In this document: one piece after another, positions 53,564 through 63,131 of the stretch | Layout of the letters: each line of letters opens with the position of its first letter | Position numbering within the stretch: position 1 is the first letter of the stretch | Assembly: GCA_019359175.1 (NCBI GenBank) | Contig: JAHHHU010000004.1 | Location: 248,001 to 312,000, forward strand | Origin: Phormidium tanganyikae FI6-MK23 | GTDB taxonomy: Bacteria; Cyanobacteriota; Cyanobacteriia; Leptolyngbyales; Leptolyngbyaceae | Direction: 5' to 3' | Length of the DNA: 64,000 bases | Notes under the pieces: generated by a model | The model's database searches: none | What the model saw: the letters and a program-made list of their open reading frames with translations, nothing else | What the model was told of the DNA's origin: nothing | Program-made: the position numbers and the translations under genes

Positions 53564-54715
53564 TTAGAAAATGTCCGCAGGATCAGCGGCTTGAAGTTTT
53601 CGCATTGCGATCGCGCCAGAAATCGAACACATCGCAACAGTGAGAACGAACACGGTAACAGCACGATTCACATTCATCGCGATCGGTAACAATGTTGCAG
53701 CATAGGTCAGTTGATAAAGCCCAACTGCAACCACAAAACCAGGAACAAAGCCCAGAACAGCAAGGATCAATGCTTCTTGAAGTAGAACGTTGAGCAGAAA
53801 ACGATCGCTGTATCCCATTGCTTTTAGCGTGGCGTATTCGGGTAAGTGATTTGCAACATCAGTGTAGAGAATCTGATAAACAATCACGGTTCCGACAATG
53901 AAGCCCACAATCACACCGATTCCAAAAATAAACCCAATCGTTCCTTGGCTTTCCCAGTAGTTTCGCTCGATCGCTGCAAATTCTCCAGGAGTTAGCACTT
54001 TGACATCGGGTAGGCTTGTACTCAGTTGTGCTTGAACTGCTTTGATATCTGAATTTGGTTTGAGTTGAATTAGTCCGATATCAATTTTGCTGGCTTGTCG
54101 ATCGTTGTACAGTTTCAAGAAAGTGGAATCGCTCATGAACACATTGCCATCAGCAGTAAAAGATGCGCCCATCGTGACCAGTCCGCTCACATTGATCACT
54201 TGTTGATTGAGTTCAGTGGTAACAGTTCCTCGTGTTTGAAAAGTTTCCGCGATCGCGCCAAATTCAGGGCGGCCCACTCGATCGAAAACAACATTGTTCA
54301 ACAACTTGAGCGGCTCTAAGTTCTCTTGCAATCCTGACAGCCTAAAGCTCGGTGCATCGGGTTCAATTCCCCAAATCAAAATGCTTCTGGTTAGGCGAGT
54401 TTCGGGATTTTTCCATTGTCCCATTGCGATCCGAATCGAGCTGACAGACTGAACGCGATCGCTCGATTTTGCCTGATAAAGTTGTTCACGAGAAAACGGC
54501 GTGAAAGATGCCAAGCTTTTGAACTGTGGATCAATCAGAACTAAATCGGCTTGTAACAATCGATGCGGCACAGTCGCACTGTCATACAGCGAATCTTGGA
54601 ATCCGAGTTGCATAAACATCAACATATCCGCAAATCCAATTCCCGCGATCGCAACAATCAATCGCGCTTTCTCTTTCATCAACTGCAACCATGCCAGCGG
54701 TGTTTTACGAGACAT
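53564..54715 (-). CDS. devC: DevC-family ABC transporter permease
   Basis: A 383-aa protein. It has one N-terminal helix (IVAIAGIGFADMLMFMQLGFQD), a large periplasmic domain (~45-260), and three further helices (e.g. IGFIFGIGVIVGFIVGTVIVYQ; LATLKAMGYSD elbow), the FtsX/MacB layout. It ends 3 bp before devA. Role: membrane partner of the DevA ATPase. Confidence 0.85.
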   Translation of the reverse strand: MSRKTPLAWLQLMKEKARLIVAIAGIGFADMLMFMQLGFQDSLYDSATVPHRLLQADLVLIDPQFKSLASFTPFSREQLYQAKSSDRVQSVSSIRIAMGQWKNPETRLTRSILIWGIEPDAPSFRLSGLQENLEPLKLLNNVVFDRVGRPEFGAIAETFQTRGTVTTELNQQVINVSGLVTMGASFTADGNVFMSDSTFLKLYNDRQASKIDIGLIQLKPNSDIKAVQAQLSTSLPDVKVLTPGEFAAIERNYWESQGTIGFIFGIGVIVGFIVGTVIVYQILYTDVANHLPEYATLKAMGYSDRFLLNVLLQEALILAVLGFVPGFVVAVGLYQLTYAATLLPIAMNVNRAVTVFVLTVAMCSISGAIAMRKLQAADPADIF

Positions 54716-54724
54716 ATGACGCTC

Positions 54725-54925
54725 CTAATACGGTGGATATTGGATCAAGTCATCGAGCAGATCGTAGAGAGTCAGCAAATTAAGTTTCGTGATCGACATC
54801 ATCAAATGAGTTTGACCTTGAGGACAGCCTTGAAAAGCTTGATAACTCGATCGAATCAAACCGAGCCACGGCGAAAGCTGCATCCGCGCAAAGCGTCTCC
54901 ATATCAGAAGAGATTTATAGTTCAT
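54725..54925 (-). CDS. Small operon protein, unknown
   Basis: A 66-aa protein (NYKSLLIWRRFARMQLSPWLGLIRSS...) that overlaps the preceding small membrane-protein gene by 11 bp and ends 9 bp before devC. Basic at the N-terminus, acidic at the end (LLDDLIQYPPY). No family recognised. The tight packing in the operon supports a real gene. Confidence 0.5.
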   Translation of the reverse strand: MNYKSLLIWRRFARMQLSPWLGLIRSSYQAFQGCPQGQTHLMMSITKLNLLTLYDLLDDLIQYPPY

Positions 54926-55283
54926 CTTGCGGTAGAAAGCCAGTAGCTAAGATAGACGAATAGCCCCACAACATCAGTGCAGCAAACAATGTATTTGCAT
55001 TCGGATCAATATTTGGAAAGACAGACGAGAAAGATAGCACACTTCCAGCATCAAGAATCATTCCAGGTAGAGCAATCAGTAACGCAGCTTTGGGACGTTC
55101 GATCGCTTTGACTTGCTGCCAAAAGTAAACGCCTGTGATCACGACGAACATTGCAATCGGCGTTGCTAAGAATAATCCAATTGATAATGCAATGTTTGTT
55201 GGATCAAGAAGATATTGCCCGATGAAACGAAATGCGATCGTTGCAATCAACCAGCCTAAAAATCCAATTCCTAGAAATAGCAT
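54915..55283 (-). CDS. Small membrane protein of the export operon
   Basis: Start at ATG 55283 behind a GGAGAAAG ribosome-binding site; 122 aa with four hydrophobic segments (LFLGIGFLGWLIATIAF, LSIGLFLATPIAMFVVITGVYF, AALLIALPGMILDAGSVL, NTLFAALMLWGYSSILATGF). It resembles small uncharacterised cyanobacterial membrane proteins. It is preceded by an operator-like palindrome (55299-55313) and lies between devB and devC. Confidence 0.65.
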   Translation of the reverse strand: MLFLGIGFLGWLIATIAFRFIGQYLLDPTNIALSIGLFLATPIAMFVVITGVYFWQQVKAIERPKAALLIALPGMILDAGSVLSFSSVFPNIDPNANTLFAALMLWGYSSILATGFLPQDEL

Positions 55284-55298
55284 CACTTTCTCCTTAAA

Positions 55299-55313
55299 TC
55301 GAACGTTCGTTAT
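55299..55313. promoter_or_regulatory. TetR-type operator candidate inside the operon
   Basis: TCGAACGTTCGTTAT contains the perfect 10-bp palindrome CGAACGTTCG. It lies just upstream of the small membrane-protein gene and downstream of devB. A nearly identical site (13 of 15) is found at 57141 upstream of the TetR gene, which supports recognition by that regulator. It may mark a second promoter. Confidence 0.45.
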
Positions 55314-55316
55314 CGA

Positions 55317-56480
55317 TTAGTTCAGCGTAATTGAAGTCTGAACTTGCAGATTAGTTAGGCTCGAAACTCGTTTGCTTGCTTCCGGTGCCAGGCGAATCTT
55401 TACATCAACCACTCGTCGATCGAGGTTCTCTCCTGGCTGATTGCTAAACACATTCTGCTTATTCACCTGCAACCCAACTTCCGAAACCGTTCCCCGCAAT
55501 TCCCCTTCAAACGCTTGTCCTGTAATCGTTGCAGTTTGTCCTACTTTCACATTCGCAATGTCGCTTTGATACACTTCAGCCATCGCAACCATCTGATTAT
55601 TTTGTGCCAAATCTGCAATTCCAGAATCACTAATTTTTTCACCGCTGCGAGTATGAATCTTGAGAATCTGTCCAGCCATTGGCGCACGAATGTAAGCTTG
55701 TTCTAGTTCAGTTTCAGCCCGTTTCATTGCAGCGATCGCACTACTCACTTCGGTTGCAATCGTTTGAACATCTACCGGGCGAACTTCTGCAATCCGATTC
55801 AATGTTGCTCTAGCTTCACTTAACTGTGCTTCGAGCGAATTTGCAGTCTGATTCTGTTTTGCTTGTGCTTGTCTAAGTTGCGATTGTGCAGTATCGAGTG
55901 CAAGACGTTTACCATCTAAGTTAGAAGCCGCGATCGCACCTTGCTGATAGAGTTGATTAAAGCGGTCGAACTCTGCTTGTGCTGTTCTGACTTCGGACTG
56001 CCAGCGATTGATCTCAGCAGTTTGAGCTTCGATTTCACCTTGTCGATCAGCTTGCAATCGCTCAATCGTGGCTTGTTGAGCTTCAATCTCGCCCGTTTTC
56101 GCACCTGCTTTAATTTGTGCAAGTTTCGCTTGTGCTACTCGGACTTGTTCTCGCGCTTGATCTAAACCATCTTGAAGCTTGTCGCGAGAATCTAAGATAG
56201 CAATCACTTGACCTTTTGAAACGAGATTGCCTTGTTTGACCAAAAGTTGAGAAACGCGATCACCATCTAATGCGATCGGAGCCGACAATCGAACAATCTC
56301 AGATGCAGGCTCAAGCCGTCCCAGTGCAGCAATTCTCTTAACAGTCGGAGCAGTTTCGACTGTTTGAGCGGCAGGCTTCGGACTAAACTGAGAAACAACA
56401 TAGAACGATGTTCCACCTGTAATCAAGGCTGCGATTCCAATCCAAAGACGACTTTGAGGCTTAGATAGAAGATCAATCAT
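55317..56480 (-). CDS. devB: DevB/HlyD-type membrane fusion protein
   Basis: A 387-aa periplasmic adaptor. One N-terminal helix (LWIGIAALITGGTSFYVV) anchors it. The biotinyl-lipoyl-like parts (RLEPASEIVRLSAPIALDGDRVSQLLVKQGNLVSKGQVIAILD) flank a long coiled-coil hairpin at ~95-240. The C-terminal membrane-proximal domain contains GQTATITGQAFEGELRGTVSEVG. It overlaps the tetR gene by 8 bp. It would link DevAC to an outer-membrane channel. Confidence 0.87.
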   Translation of the reverse strand: MIDLLSKPQSRLWIGIAALITGGTSFYVVSQFSPKPAAQTVETAPTVKRIAALGRLEPASEIVRLSAPIALDGDRVSQLLVKQGNLVSKGQVIAILDSRDKLQDGLDQAREQVRVAQAKLAQIKAGAKTGEIEAQQATIERLQADRQGEIEAQTAEINRWQSEVRTAQAEFDRFNQLYQQGAIAASNLDGKRLALDTAQSQLRQAQAKQNQTANSLEAQLSEARATLNRIAEVRPVDVQTIATEVSSAIAAMKRAETELEQAYIRAPMAGQILKIHTRSGEKISDSGIADLAQNNQMVAMAEVYQSDIANVKVGQTATITGQAFEGELRGTVSEVGLQVNKQNVFSNQPGENLDRRVVDVKIRLAPEASKRVSSLTNLQVQTSITLN

Positions 56481-57054
56481 GATTCTTTGTGTTTTGCTTG
56501 AAATAGTTCTCTAGCATTCCAATCAGTATTTTTGCCTGTGCTTGGTAATCAATCTTGCGGTGTCCATAAAGCTCTTGTAGAAGCAGACCATCGGTATAAC
56601 TCATCAGAAATAACAAGAAATTCGGATCATCAATTCCAAGCATCTTTGACACTGCTGCTTCTACTCGATCGCAGATTCGACGCAATACTGGACTAATTTC
56701 TTTTCCCTCTCGCCGCTGCTGCTGGTAATAGTCAGCCATAATCAGCATTTGCTTGAGAAAATATTCGCGATTCTGCTCGATTAATTTGAATTCAGCTTCT
56801 GCAAGTTCAGCAATACTTTTCCCTTCGCTAAGTTCCGAAAAGTTTGCAATATCAGCGTCTGCCAGTTCTTCAACCAGTTGTTCAAACAATGCCTCCTTAC
56901 CCGGAAAGTAGTGATATAGCGTCCCGGTCGAAACTCCTAATCCTTGGGCAACTTGACGCATTGTGATCGCCGCATACCCTTTCTCAGCAAACAAATCAAA
57001 CGACTTAACTAACAGTTCTTTGCGATAGCGATCGTGGTCAACAATCTTGGGCAT
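56473..57054 (-). CDS. TetR-family transcriptional regulator
   Basis: A 193-aa regulator with the helix-turn-helix AAITMRQVAQGLGVSTGTLYHYFPGKEALFEQLVEEL at residues 28-62 and a helical ligand-binding C-terminal domain. It is the first gene of the export operon and overlaps devB, so it is probably an autoregulatory repressor relieved by the exported compound. Candidate operators lie at 57141 and 55299. Confidence 0.87.
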   Translation of the reverse strand: MPKIVDHDRYRKELLVKSFDLFAEKGYAAITMRQVAQGLGVSTGTLYHYFPGKEALFEQLVEELADADIANFSELSEGKSIAELAEAEFKLIEQNREYFLKQMLIMADYYQQQRREGKEISPVLRRICDRVEAAVSKMLGIDDPNFLLFLMSYTDGLLLQELYGHRKIDYQAQAKILIGMLENYFKQNTKNHD

Positions 57055-57140
57055 ACAGGCGAATTGAGATATCGATCATTCGATGTATTTTATCCTCTAA
57101 CCATTGGAGAGCTTCCCCTATTTGAGTTAATCTATTTATA

Positions 57141-57155
57141 TCGAACGCTTGTTAT
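57141..57155. promoter_or_regulatory. TetR-type operator candidate upstream of the export operon
   Basis: TCGAACGCTTGTTAT matches the site at 55299 in 13 of 15 positions. It lies 86 bp before the tetR start and about 120 bp before the divergent membrane-protein gene (57278), in the shared intergenic region. Autoregulation of the operon is the simplest reading. Confidence 0.45.
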
Positions 57156-57277
57156 AAATTCTGCTCTACAAATTTCGATTTGTAAACCCCTCTCGCTCAA
57201 AAAATATTTTTATTGGTAAACTCCGTAGACACGATTTAGGCTGGTATGATTCTTTGCAACTCTTGAGAGGCGAGGCA

Positions 57278-58894
57278 ATGCCAGAGATTACAGCTAGAAA
57301 TGCGACTGAAAGGACGATCGTAAACACTGCGTCTGGTTTGCGATTGTTCCCGATTCTCGCAGTCGTCGCCTTTCTCAGCCTGAATCTACTCCTAGTCGGC
57401 AACATGGGTTCCGCCAACGAAGTCGATGTTCTGCCTCTAGCCAAGCAGTTTGCTAGTCCTAACTGGATGCCTAAAGACTGGTATCTAAATCAACCCCCAA
57501 GCTACCGATTGCTTTTTCAATCGATTTTTGGTTGGCTTGCAGAGCAATGGGGATTTTTAGCAACCTCGATCTCTGGACGGCTCTTATCTTACGGCTTAGT
57601 GGCTTCAGGACTAGTCTCGATCGCTCGTAGGCTAAATCTCAGCCTACCGTTATTGCTGTTAGCTATTAGCTTATTTTTAGCAAAACAGAGCGTGGCAGCG
57701 GACGAATGGCTAATTTCAGCCCTCGAAGCAAAATCACTAGCTTACGGTTTCGTTTTACTGGCGATCGATCTCATGCTGGCAGGTCGGTATCTCTGGATGG
57801 CAGGGTTGTTTGGGATCGCGACATCGTTTCATGTTCTTGTTGGGGGATGGGCATTTCTAACGGCGCTTGGATGGCTTGCACTTAAGCCGAATCTTCGGCT
57901 CCAGGGAATTCGTCGTTTTGGATTAATTTTGCTGTGCTATTTAGTCGGAAGCATTTTTGCACTGCAAGCGATCTCGCAACAGTTATTCAGTTCGACTTCA
58001 ATAAGTGTGATCGCACCTTCTTTTATCTATGTTTTTTTGCGACTGCCGCATCATCTCTATCCGTTCGCTTGGTCATCAAAAGCATGGATTGCGATCGCGT
58101 TTTATCTAATCGTTTTCGGCGCGAGTGTTACGGTACTGCGGTATCAGAGATCGGACTCATACCCTGCTCAGATGAAGCTAGCTGAATTTACAGTGATTAG
58201 CCTGGTTCCGTTTGTGTTGGGATTAGCGATCGCGCCTTTTGATTCTGAAGGTAAGCTCTTGCAATATTACCCCTTTCGGTTTGGGGATGTGATGTTGCCG
58301 CTCAGTACTGCTCTATTGTTTGTCTGTGCAGTAAAACAGATCTTTGATAGAAAAGGGCGACGAGTTCTAATGTTAGTGAGTGTTTTGATCCTTAGCGCGA
58401 TCTTGACTGTTCAATCGTTCAATTTCAAGGATAAATTGCTTAATCTACAACAATTTCCCAATGTTCAGCAGGAAATTTCTTCTGAATGGAAAGAACTATG
58501 CGCTTGGGTCAATCGGAATACTGCGAAAGATGCTGTTCTGCTAGTTCCGCCTGATTCTTGGTTCGCGGCATTCACTTGGCTGACTGAGAGATCGACCGTT
58601 GTAAACTTTAAGCTATTGCCTCAAACGAAGACAGGAATCATCGATTGGTATCAACGCCTCGATGATTTGAGCGGTCGAACTGTACTTCAGCAAGCAGTTA
58701 GCAAAAGAACGCTTGGAGGTTGGAATCTTAGTCTAGCAATCAACGCAGCCTACTTGAAATTAACAACTCCCCAGGTTAAAGCCTTAATGACCCAATACAA
58801 AGCAAATTATTTAGTGACTAAAGTTAGTCATCGGTTAGCATTACCTGTGGCATATCGTAATCAAAACTACATCGTTTATACAAAGCGTTCTTAA
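57278..58894 (+). CDS. Polytopic membrane protein, unknown (glycosyltransferase-C-like)
   Basis: The start is placed at ATG 57278 (MPEITARNATERT), behind GAGAGGCGAGG, eight codons inside the longest frame; 538 aa. About ten helices are present (FPILAVVAFLSLNLLLVG, LLSYGLVASGLVSIA, LPLLLLAISLFLAK ...), with short charged loops and a soluble C-terminal part (~400-538: NTAKDAVLLVPPDSWFAAFTWLTERSTVV). The pattern of a membrane core followed by a soluble end resembles GT-C-type proteins and DUF6798-like proteins. No catalytic motif identified. Divergent from the TetR export operon. Confidence 0.6.
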   Translation: MPEITARNATERTIVNTASGLRLFPILAVVAFLSLNLLLVGNMGSANEVDVLPLAKQFASPNWMPKDWYLNQPPSYRLLFQSIFGWLAEQWGFLATSISGRLLSYGLVASGLVSIARRLNLSLPLLLLAISLFLAKQSVAADEWLISALEAKSLAYGFVLLAIDLMLAGRYLWMAGLFGIATSFHVLVGGWAFLTALGWLALKPNLRLQGIRRFGLILLCYLVGSIFALQAISQQLFSSTSISVIAPSFIYVFLRLPHHLYPFAWSSKAWIAIAFYLIVFGASVTVLRYQRSDSYPAQMKLAEFTVISLVPFVLGLAIAPFDSEGKLLQYYPFRFGDVMLPLSTALLFVCAVKQIFDRKGRRVLMLVSVLILSAILTVQSFNFKDKLLNLQQFPNVQQEISSEWKELCAWVNRNTAKDAVLLVPPDSWFAAFTWLTERSTVVNFKLLPQTKTGIIDWYQRLDDLSGRTVLQQAVSKRTLGGWNLSLAINAAYLKLTTPQVKALMTQYKANYLVTKVSHRLALPVAYRNQNYIVYTKRS

Positions 58895-58932
58895 TCCACG
58901 AGCGACAAACATCGCGCGACGTATCGCCGCTT

Positions 58933-59052
58933 TTACTTCCGACCTAAAGCGATCGTGCGGGAAATGTTAGGCGATCGACACTGCCTCAAATACTCAAATT
59001 CTTCTGGCGGAAGTGTCAGAATTGCTGCTTCAATTTGCTCGATCGTTGACAT
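58933..59052 (-). pseudogene. Remnant of an antitoxin-like small protein
   Basis: A 39-codon frame (MSTIEQIEAAILTLPPEEFEY...LGRK). The start strongly resembles small cyanobacterial antitoxins of RelE/ParE-type modules, which continue with a conserved LRQWF.. part. Here that part is replaced after LRQ by an unrelated short end, and no toxin gene is adjacent. Probably a broken TA gene. Confidence 0.4.
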
Positions 59053-59117
59053 ATGATCCCTATCCCTACGATTGAGCAAATTATAGCCTTGCTCGTTCGG
59101 GTCATGGGAGCCTCTCT

Positions 59118-60134
59118 TTAGATCGAATAGTACAGCGGAAATGACTTCGCATCTTTCGGTTTGACGTAGACACGCTGGTCTGGAGCAAGCTTTAACTCGT
59201 CAAAGCGATCTCGCGTCAAGTGCGCTGTCACTACCTGCCCATCATCCAGCGTCAATTCTGCCTGAATCTCCCAACCTAAGTGGATCAATCGCGTCACTCG
59301 CGCCGAAACTGTTGAGCCGTTCGGAGAAGTTTCTACCACTACATCATGCGGGCGCAAGAACATCTCAGGATGAGCCGAATCAAAGCCGTTATTCTGGAAG
59401 ATTCGCGACGAACTCGGCAACACATTCACGGGGCCGATAAAGCTCATCACAAACGCAGTCTCTGGATGATCGTAGACATTCGCAGGCGTGCCCACTTGCT
59501 CGACCTTGCCTTTATTCATTACGACGATCTCATCTGCCACTTCCATCGCTTCTTCTTGGTCGTGCGTCACAAACACGGTCGTGACATGAACCTCATCGTG
59601 CAGCCGTCGCAGCCAAGCCCGCAAATCTTTCCGCACCTTCGCATCCAACGCCCCAAATGGCTCATCAAGCAGTAATACTTTCGGTTCGACTGCCAGTGCC
59701 CGCGCCAATGCAACTCGCTGCCGTTGCCCGCCTGAAAGCTGGGACGGATAGCGATCTCCTAATCCCGCCAGTTGCACCAAGTCCAACAAGTCCTCGACCC
59801 GCTTTTTCACCTTGTCCGGCGACGACTTGCGGATCTCCATGCCAAATGCAATATTCTTCCGCACTGTGAGATGCTTGAACAGCGCGTAATGCTGAAACAC
59901 AAAGCCAATATTGCGATCCTGTACGCTGCGATCGGTCGCATCCTCGCCTGTAAGAAAAATTCGTCCAGAATCCGGATTCTCCAAACCTGAGATCAATCGC
60001 AGTAACGTTGATTTTCCCGAACCCGACGGGCCCAACAGCGCAACCAGCGAACCGCTTTTAATTTCCAAACTAACTTGCTCGACCGCCTGAAAATTCCCAA
60101 AGCGTTTAGAAACGTCTTGTACTACGATACCCAC
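59118..60134 (-). CDS. cysA: Sulfate/thiosulfate ABC transporter ATPase
   Basis: A 338-aa ATPase with Walker [10 protein letters not shown], signature [16 protein letters not shown], Walker [13 protein letters not shown], and a C-terminal TOBE-like regulatory domain (~260-338; [16 protein letters not shown]). The start [25 protein letters not shown] is typical of CysA. It energises uptake of sulfate or thiosulfate with CysTW and a binding protein, not present nearby. CysA homologues also serve molybdate, so substrate is by similarity. Confidence 0.85.
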   Translation of the reverse strand: MGIVVQDVSKRFGNFQAVEQVSLEIKSGSLVALLGPSGSGKSTLLRLISGLENPDSGRIFLTGEDATDRSVQDRNIGFVFQHYALFKHLTVRKNIAFGMEIRKSSPDKVKKRVEDLLDLVQLAGLGDRYPSQLSGGQRQRVALARALAVEPKVLLLDEPFGALDAKVRKDLRAWLRRLHDEVHVTTVFVTHDQEEAMEVADEIVVMNKGKVEQVGTPANVYDHPETAFVMSFIGPVNVLPSSSRIFQNNGFDSAHPEMFLRPHDVVVETSPNGSTVSARVTRLIHLGWEIQAELTLDDGQVVTAHLTRDRFDELKLAPDQRVYVKPKDAKSFPLYYSI

Positions 60135-60267
60135 AGCAATGACCTCGAAGAAGCCCGGTTTCCCGATGAGATTACTGTAGTTTTATAACACAAAGCTGCG
60201 ATCGTTTTCCAAGCCTCTACGAATAAAAAGGCATCTCCTCAGAAACACCTTTTATCCACAAACCCGA

Positions 60268-60843
60268 TTAATGAACGTTTTGTTCCTCTGAGTGAGAAGC
60301 AGAAAGCTTGTGGTGCGGCAACGGAGAAGACGCGATCGCAGCATTAAATCCCTGATTGTCCGCGCTGCCTTTGACTTGTCGCATCAGCGTTGCCATCTCG
60401 ATCGCGCTCATGCCGTATTCCCAACCGAGATTGCTCTTGATCCCCGCGCGTTCTAAAGCTTGCTGCATCGTATCAGTCGTTAGCACCCCAAAGATCACCG
60501 GAACGCCCGTCTGGAATCCCGCCGCTGCGATCCCTTTCGAGACTTCGGACGACACATGATCAAAGTGAGGCGTTTGTCCTTTGATCACTGCACCCAGACA
60601 GATCACCGCATCGTACCGCCCCGAAAGCGCAAACTGACGCGCGACTAACGGCAACTCAAATGCACCCGGAACCCAGGCATAATCGACCTGGGTTCCATGC
60701 GGATCGACATTCACACCATGCCGTTTTAAGCAGTCTTGACACGCTTCGAGTAAGCGTGTCGTCACCAAATCATTAAAGCGACCGACGACGATCGCAAATC
60801 GTAATGAATCCGTCTGAGAGAACGTTCCTTCAAAAATAGTCAT
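60268..60843 (-). CDS. ribH: 6,7-dimethyl-8-ribityllumazine synthase
   Basis: A 191-aa enzyme with the family motifs [35 protein letters not shown], and [25 protein letters not shown] (the His that assists catalysis lies in PHFDH). It condenses 5-amino-6-ribitylamino-uracil with 3,4-dihydroxybutanone phosphate to make lumazine, the precursor of riboflavin. The C-terminal ~35 residues (after [12 protein letters not shown]) are an extra tail rich in Ser and His. It is followed upstream on the same strand by psbZ, a conserved cyanobacterial neighbour. Confidence 0.93.
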   Translation of the reverse strand: MTIFEGTFSQTDSLRFAIVVGRFNDLVTTRLLEACQDCLKRHGVNVDPHGTQVDYAWVPGAFELPLVARQFALSGRYDAVICLGAVIKGQTPHFDHVSSEVSKGIAAAGFQTGVPVIFGVLTTDTMQQALERAGIKSNLGWEYGMSAIEMATLMRQVKGSADNQGFNAAIASSPLPHHKLSASHSEEQNVH

Positions 60844-61110
60844 TGTTTCAGCCTGAGTATCAACACTTCACAGCTACCAAGTCACTTCAGCAGATTGCTC
60901 CGCTGACTCCTGAGAGATTTCTCTCCGAGGATTTACTTAAATCTAGCCTGACAACTTAGCTTTGGATAGTGCGAATCGCTCGATTTATTTGGAATTTACA
61001 TTTGAGGTCGTAAAATTCAGGATATTTTCTGCGTGTTACCACGGAGAATGTCCGGCTGAACTCAAAAAACTAGGGACGAACACCAAGTTCCTCCCCAGTA
61101 TAGACATGAT

Positions 61111-61299
61111 TTAGATTACGAGATAATTCAAAACGCCCACAGTAATCACTAGAATGAACCAAATGCCGGAACCGAGATAAAGCAACTTTTTGGATGTGTC
61201 CCAATTTTGTGGAGAAGCGTAGGCGACTGGAACGCCTACTACCATCACAAACGAAAATAAAACCAGTGCCAACAGCGCCAGTTGGAAAATAAAGGTCAT
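61111..61299 (-). CDS. psbZ: Photosystem II protein PsbZ
   Basis: A 62-aa protein with two hydrophobic helices ([23 protein letters not shown] and [23 protein letters not shown]) joined by the typical loop [11 protein letters not shown]. Length and sequence match PsbZ (Ycf9), a small PSII core subunit that stabilises supercomplexes. It supports the assignment to an oxygenic phototroph. It is divergent from the CBS/nucleotidyltransferase gene. Confidence 0.95.
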   Translation of the reverse strand: MTFIFQLALLALVLFSFVMVVGVPVAYASPQNWDTSKKLLYLGSGIWFILVITVGVLNYLVI

Positions 61300-61406
61300 G
61301 TTTCTCTCCCTAAAACAGCGTTTTTGAGTGTCTCATTGTTCTTAAATAACCGAGACGCGATCGAAGTCCTGAATAGTACGTTATCAGAAAAGGCGGACGC
61401 GATTCT

Positions 61407-63104
61407 ATGCCTCATATCAATCCAGAGCAATCAGCGCGGGAGTTGATGTCCTCGCCTGTCCGAACGATTCGACCAGAGACGACGATCGAGGAAGCGCAAA
61501 AGATTCTGCTGCGCTACGGACATTCGGGATTGCCGATCGTGGAAGACGATCGATTGGTTGGGATGATTTCTCGTCGCGATGTGGAAATTGCGGCTCATCA
61601 CGGGTTGAAGACGATGCCTGTTGAGAAAGTGATGGCGACACAGGTGAGAATGATCGAGCCTTTTACGCCGCTTTCGGAAATCCGATCGCTGATGGGGACG
61701 TATGATATCGGGCGGCTTCCGGTCGTCGATCGAGGGCAATTGGTCGGGATCGTGACGCGCACTGATGTCTTACGGCAGGTTCAATCTGTGCCGGAAGCGC
61801 TGCGGTTAGAGCGATTTGCTGCACCGTTTCAGAAGATTTTTGCGATCGCGGCTCAAGCGGCAGAGGATCGAGGGTGGCATCTGTATTTAGTCGGCGGCGC
61901 GGTGAGAGATTTGCTTTTAGCAGATCGCGATGCTGAAGTAAGTTTGAGTGATATTGATTTCGTTGTAGATGGATTTCATCGATCGGCGGATGTGGGTGCG
62001 GGTGTGGAGTTAGCGAAATCTCTTCAGGCGATTTATCCACAGGCACGACTCGAAATTCACGGTAAGTTTCAAACAGCAGCCTTGCTTTGGCACAACGATC
62101 ATGAACTCGGTTCGCTTTGGATCGATATCGCAACGGCGCGGACTGAGTTTTATTTGTATCCAGCGGCGAATCCTGAAGTCGAGGCGAGTTCGATTCGACA
62201 AGATCTTTACCGTCGAGATTTTACGGTGAATGCGTTGGCATTGAGATTGACGAATCCGCGATCGCTTGAACTGCTCGATTTTTTCGGAGGACTGTCAGAT
62301 TTACGATCGCGGCAAATTCGCGTGCTACATCCGAACAGTTTTATCGAAGATCCAACCCGAATCTATCGAGCAGTCAGATTTGCAGTGCGATTGGGATTTG
62401 AAATTGAGCCGCAGACAGAAACGTATATTCGTCATGCGATCTCATCAGGTGTTTATGAATTGCGCGATCGACCTGTTCCCGCTTTGCAAAGTCGTCTTAG
62501 ATCTGAACTGAAGTACATTCTGCAAGCGCCTTATTGGAAAGCTGCGATCCGAAAATTAGCGGATCTCAATGCGTTAATCTGCATTCATCCGAGCCTTAAA
62601 CTCGATCGAGAACTTTGGCAACAGTTGAAATGGGCGGATCGGTTTCAAAAATATGATTTTTCAGTTCCACATTGGCAACTGTTGTTAGAGGTGCTGATTT
62701 CGAAAATTGACGATCGAGCCACAGTTGCGAAAACGCTACAGCTTCCCAAGGATGCGATCGGACGGTTGACCCATCTTTCTGAAATTGAGGAAACGCTTCA
62801 ACGCTCACAGTGCGAGAAGCCGAGCCAAATCGTCCAATTATTCAAACCGTTTGATCATGAAACATTAGGGTTAGTTGCCGCGAGAGGATCGCGATCTCTG
62901 CGTCGATCGATTTGGCAATATGTCACTGTTTGGTCAGAAGTCAAACCTCCGATCGACGGTTCAGACTTGAAAAAACTGGGTTACAAACCTGGCAAACAAT
63001 TCAAGCAAATGCTGGAAGAACTATTCGCTGCCACTATAGACGGGAAGATTTGCGATCGCACCGATGCCAAACACTATTTAGCCGAGCATTACCCGCTAAA
63101 CTAA
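61407..63104 (+). CDS. CBS-domain tRNA nucleotidyltransferase/poly(A) polymerase family protein
   Basis: A 565-aa protein. Two CBS domains span residues ~8-125 (MSSPVRTIRPETTIEEAQKILLRYG; MATQVRMIEPFTPLSEIRSLMG). A class II nucleotidyltransferase follows: LYLVGGAVRDLLL, DIDFVVDG (metal-binding Asp pair), RRDFTVNALALRL and the RAVRFAVRLGFEI block. It belongs to the A-adding or CCA-adding type that works on tRNA 3' ends. In cyanobacteria the CC- and A-additions may be split, and the CBS domains might sense adenine nucleotides. The exact activity needs comparison with characterised enzymes. Confidence 0.85.
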   Translation: MPHINPEQSARELMSSPVRTIRPETTIEEAQKILLRYGHSGLPIVEDDRLVGMISRRDVEIAAHHGLKTMPVEKVMATQVRMIEPFTPLSEIRSLMGTYDIGRLPVVDRGQLVGIVTRTDVLRQVQSVPEALRLERFAAPFQKIFAIAAQAAEDRGWHLYLVGGAVRDLLLADRDAEVSLSDIDFVVDGFHRSADVGAGVELAKSLQAIYPQARLEIHGKFQTAALLWHNDHELGSLWIDIATARTEFYLYPAANPEVEASSIRQDLYRRDFTVNALALRLTNPRSLELLDFFGGLSDLRSRQIRVLHPNSFIEDPTRIYRAVRFAVRLGFEIEPQTETYIRHAISSGVYELRDRPVPALQSRLRSELKYILQAPYWKAAIRKLADLNALICIHPSLKLDRELWQQLKWADRFQKYDFSVPHWQLLLEVLISKIDDRATVAKTLQLPKDAIGRLTHLSEIEETLQRSQCEKPSQIVQLFKPFDHETLGLVAARGSRSLRRSIWQYVTVWSEVKPPIDGSDLKKLGYKPGKQFKQMLEELFAATIDGKICDRTDAKHYLAEHYPLN

Positions 63105-63131
63105 AAACTGCCCTGATTGCAAAACTGCCCT

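Noticed and set aside
61431-62201. Minus-strand frames opposite the CBS/nucleotidyltransferase gene
   Set aside because: Arg-rich antisense shadows caused by HIP1-type GATCG sequences.
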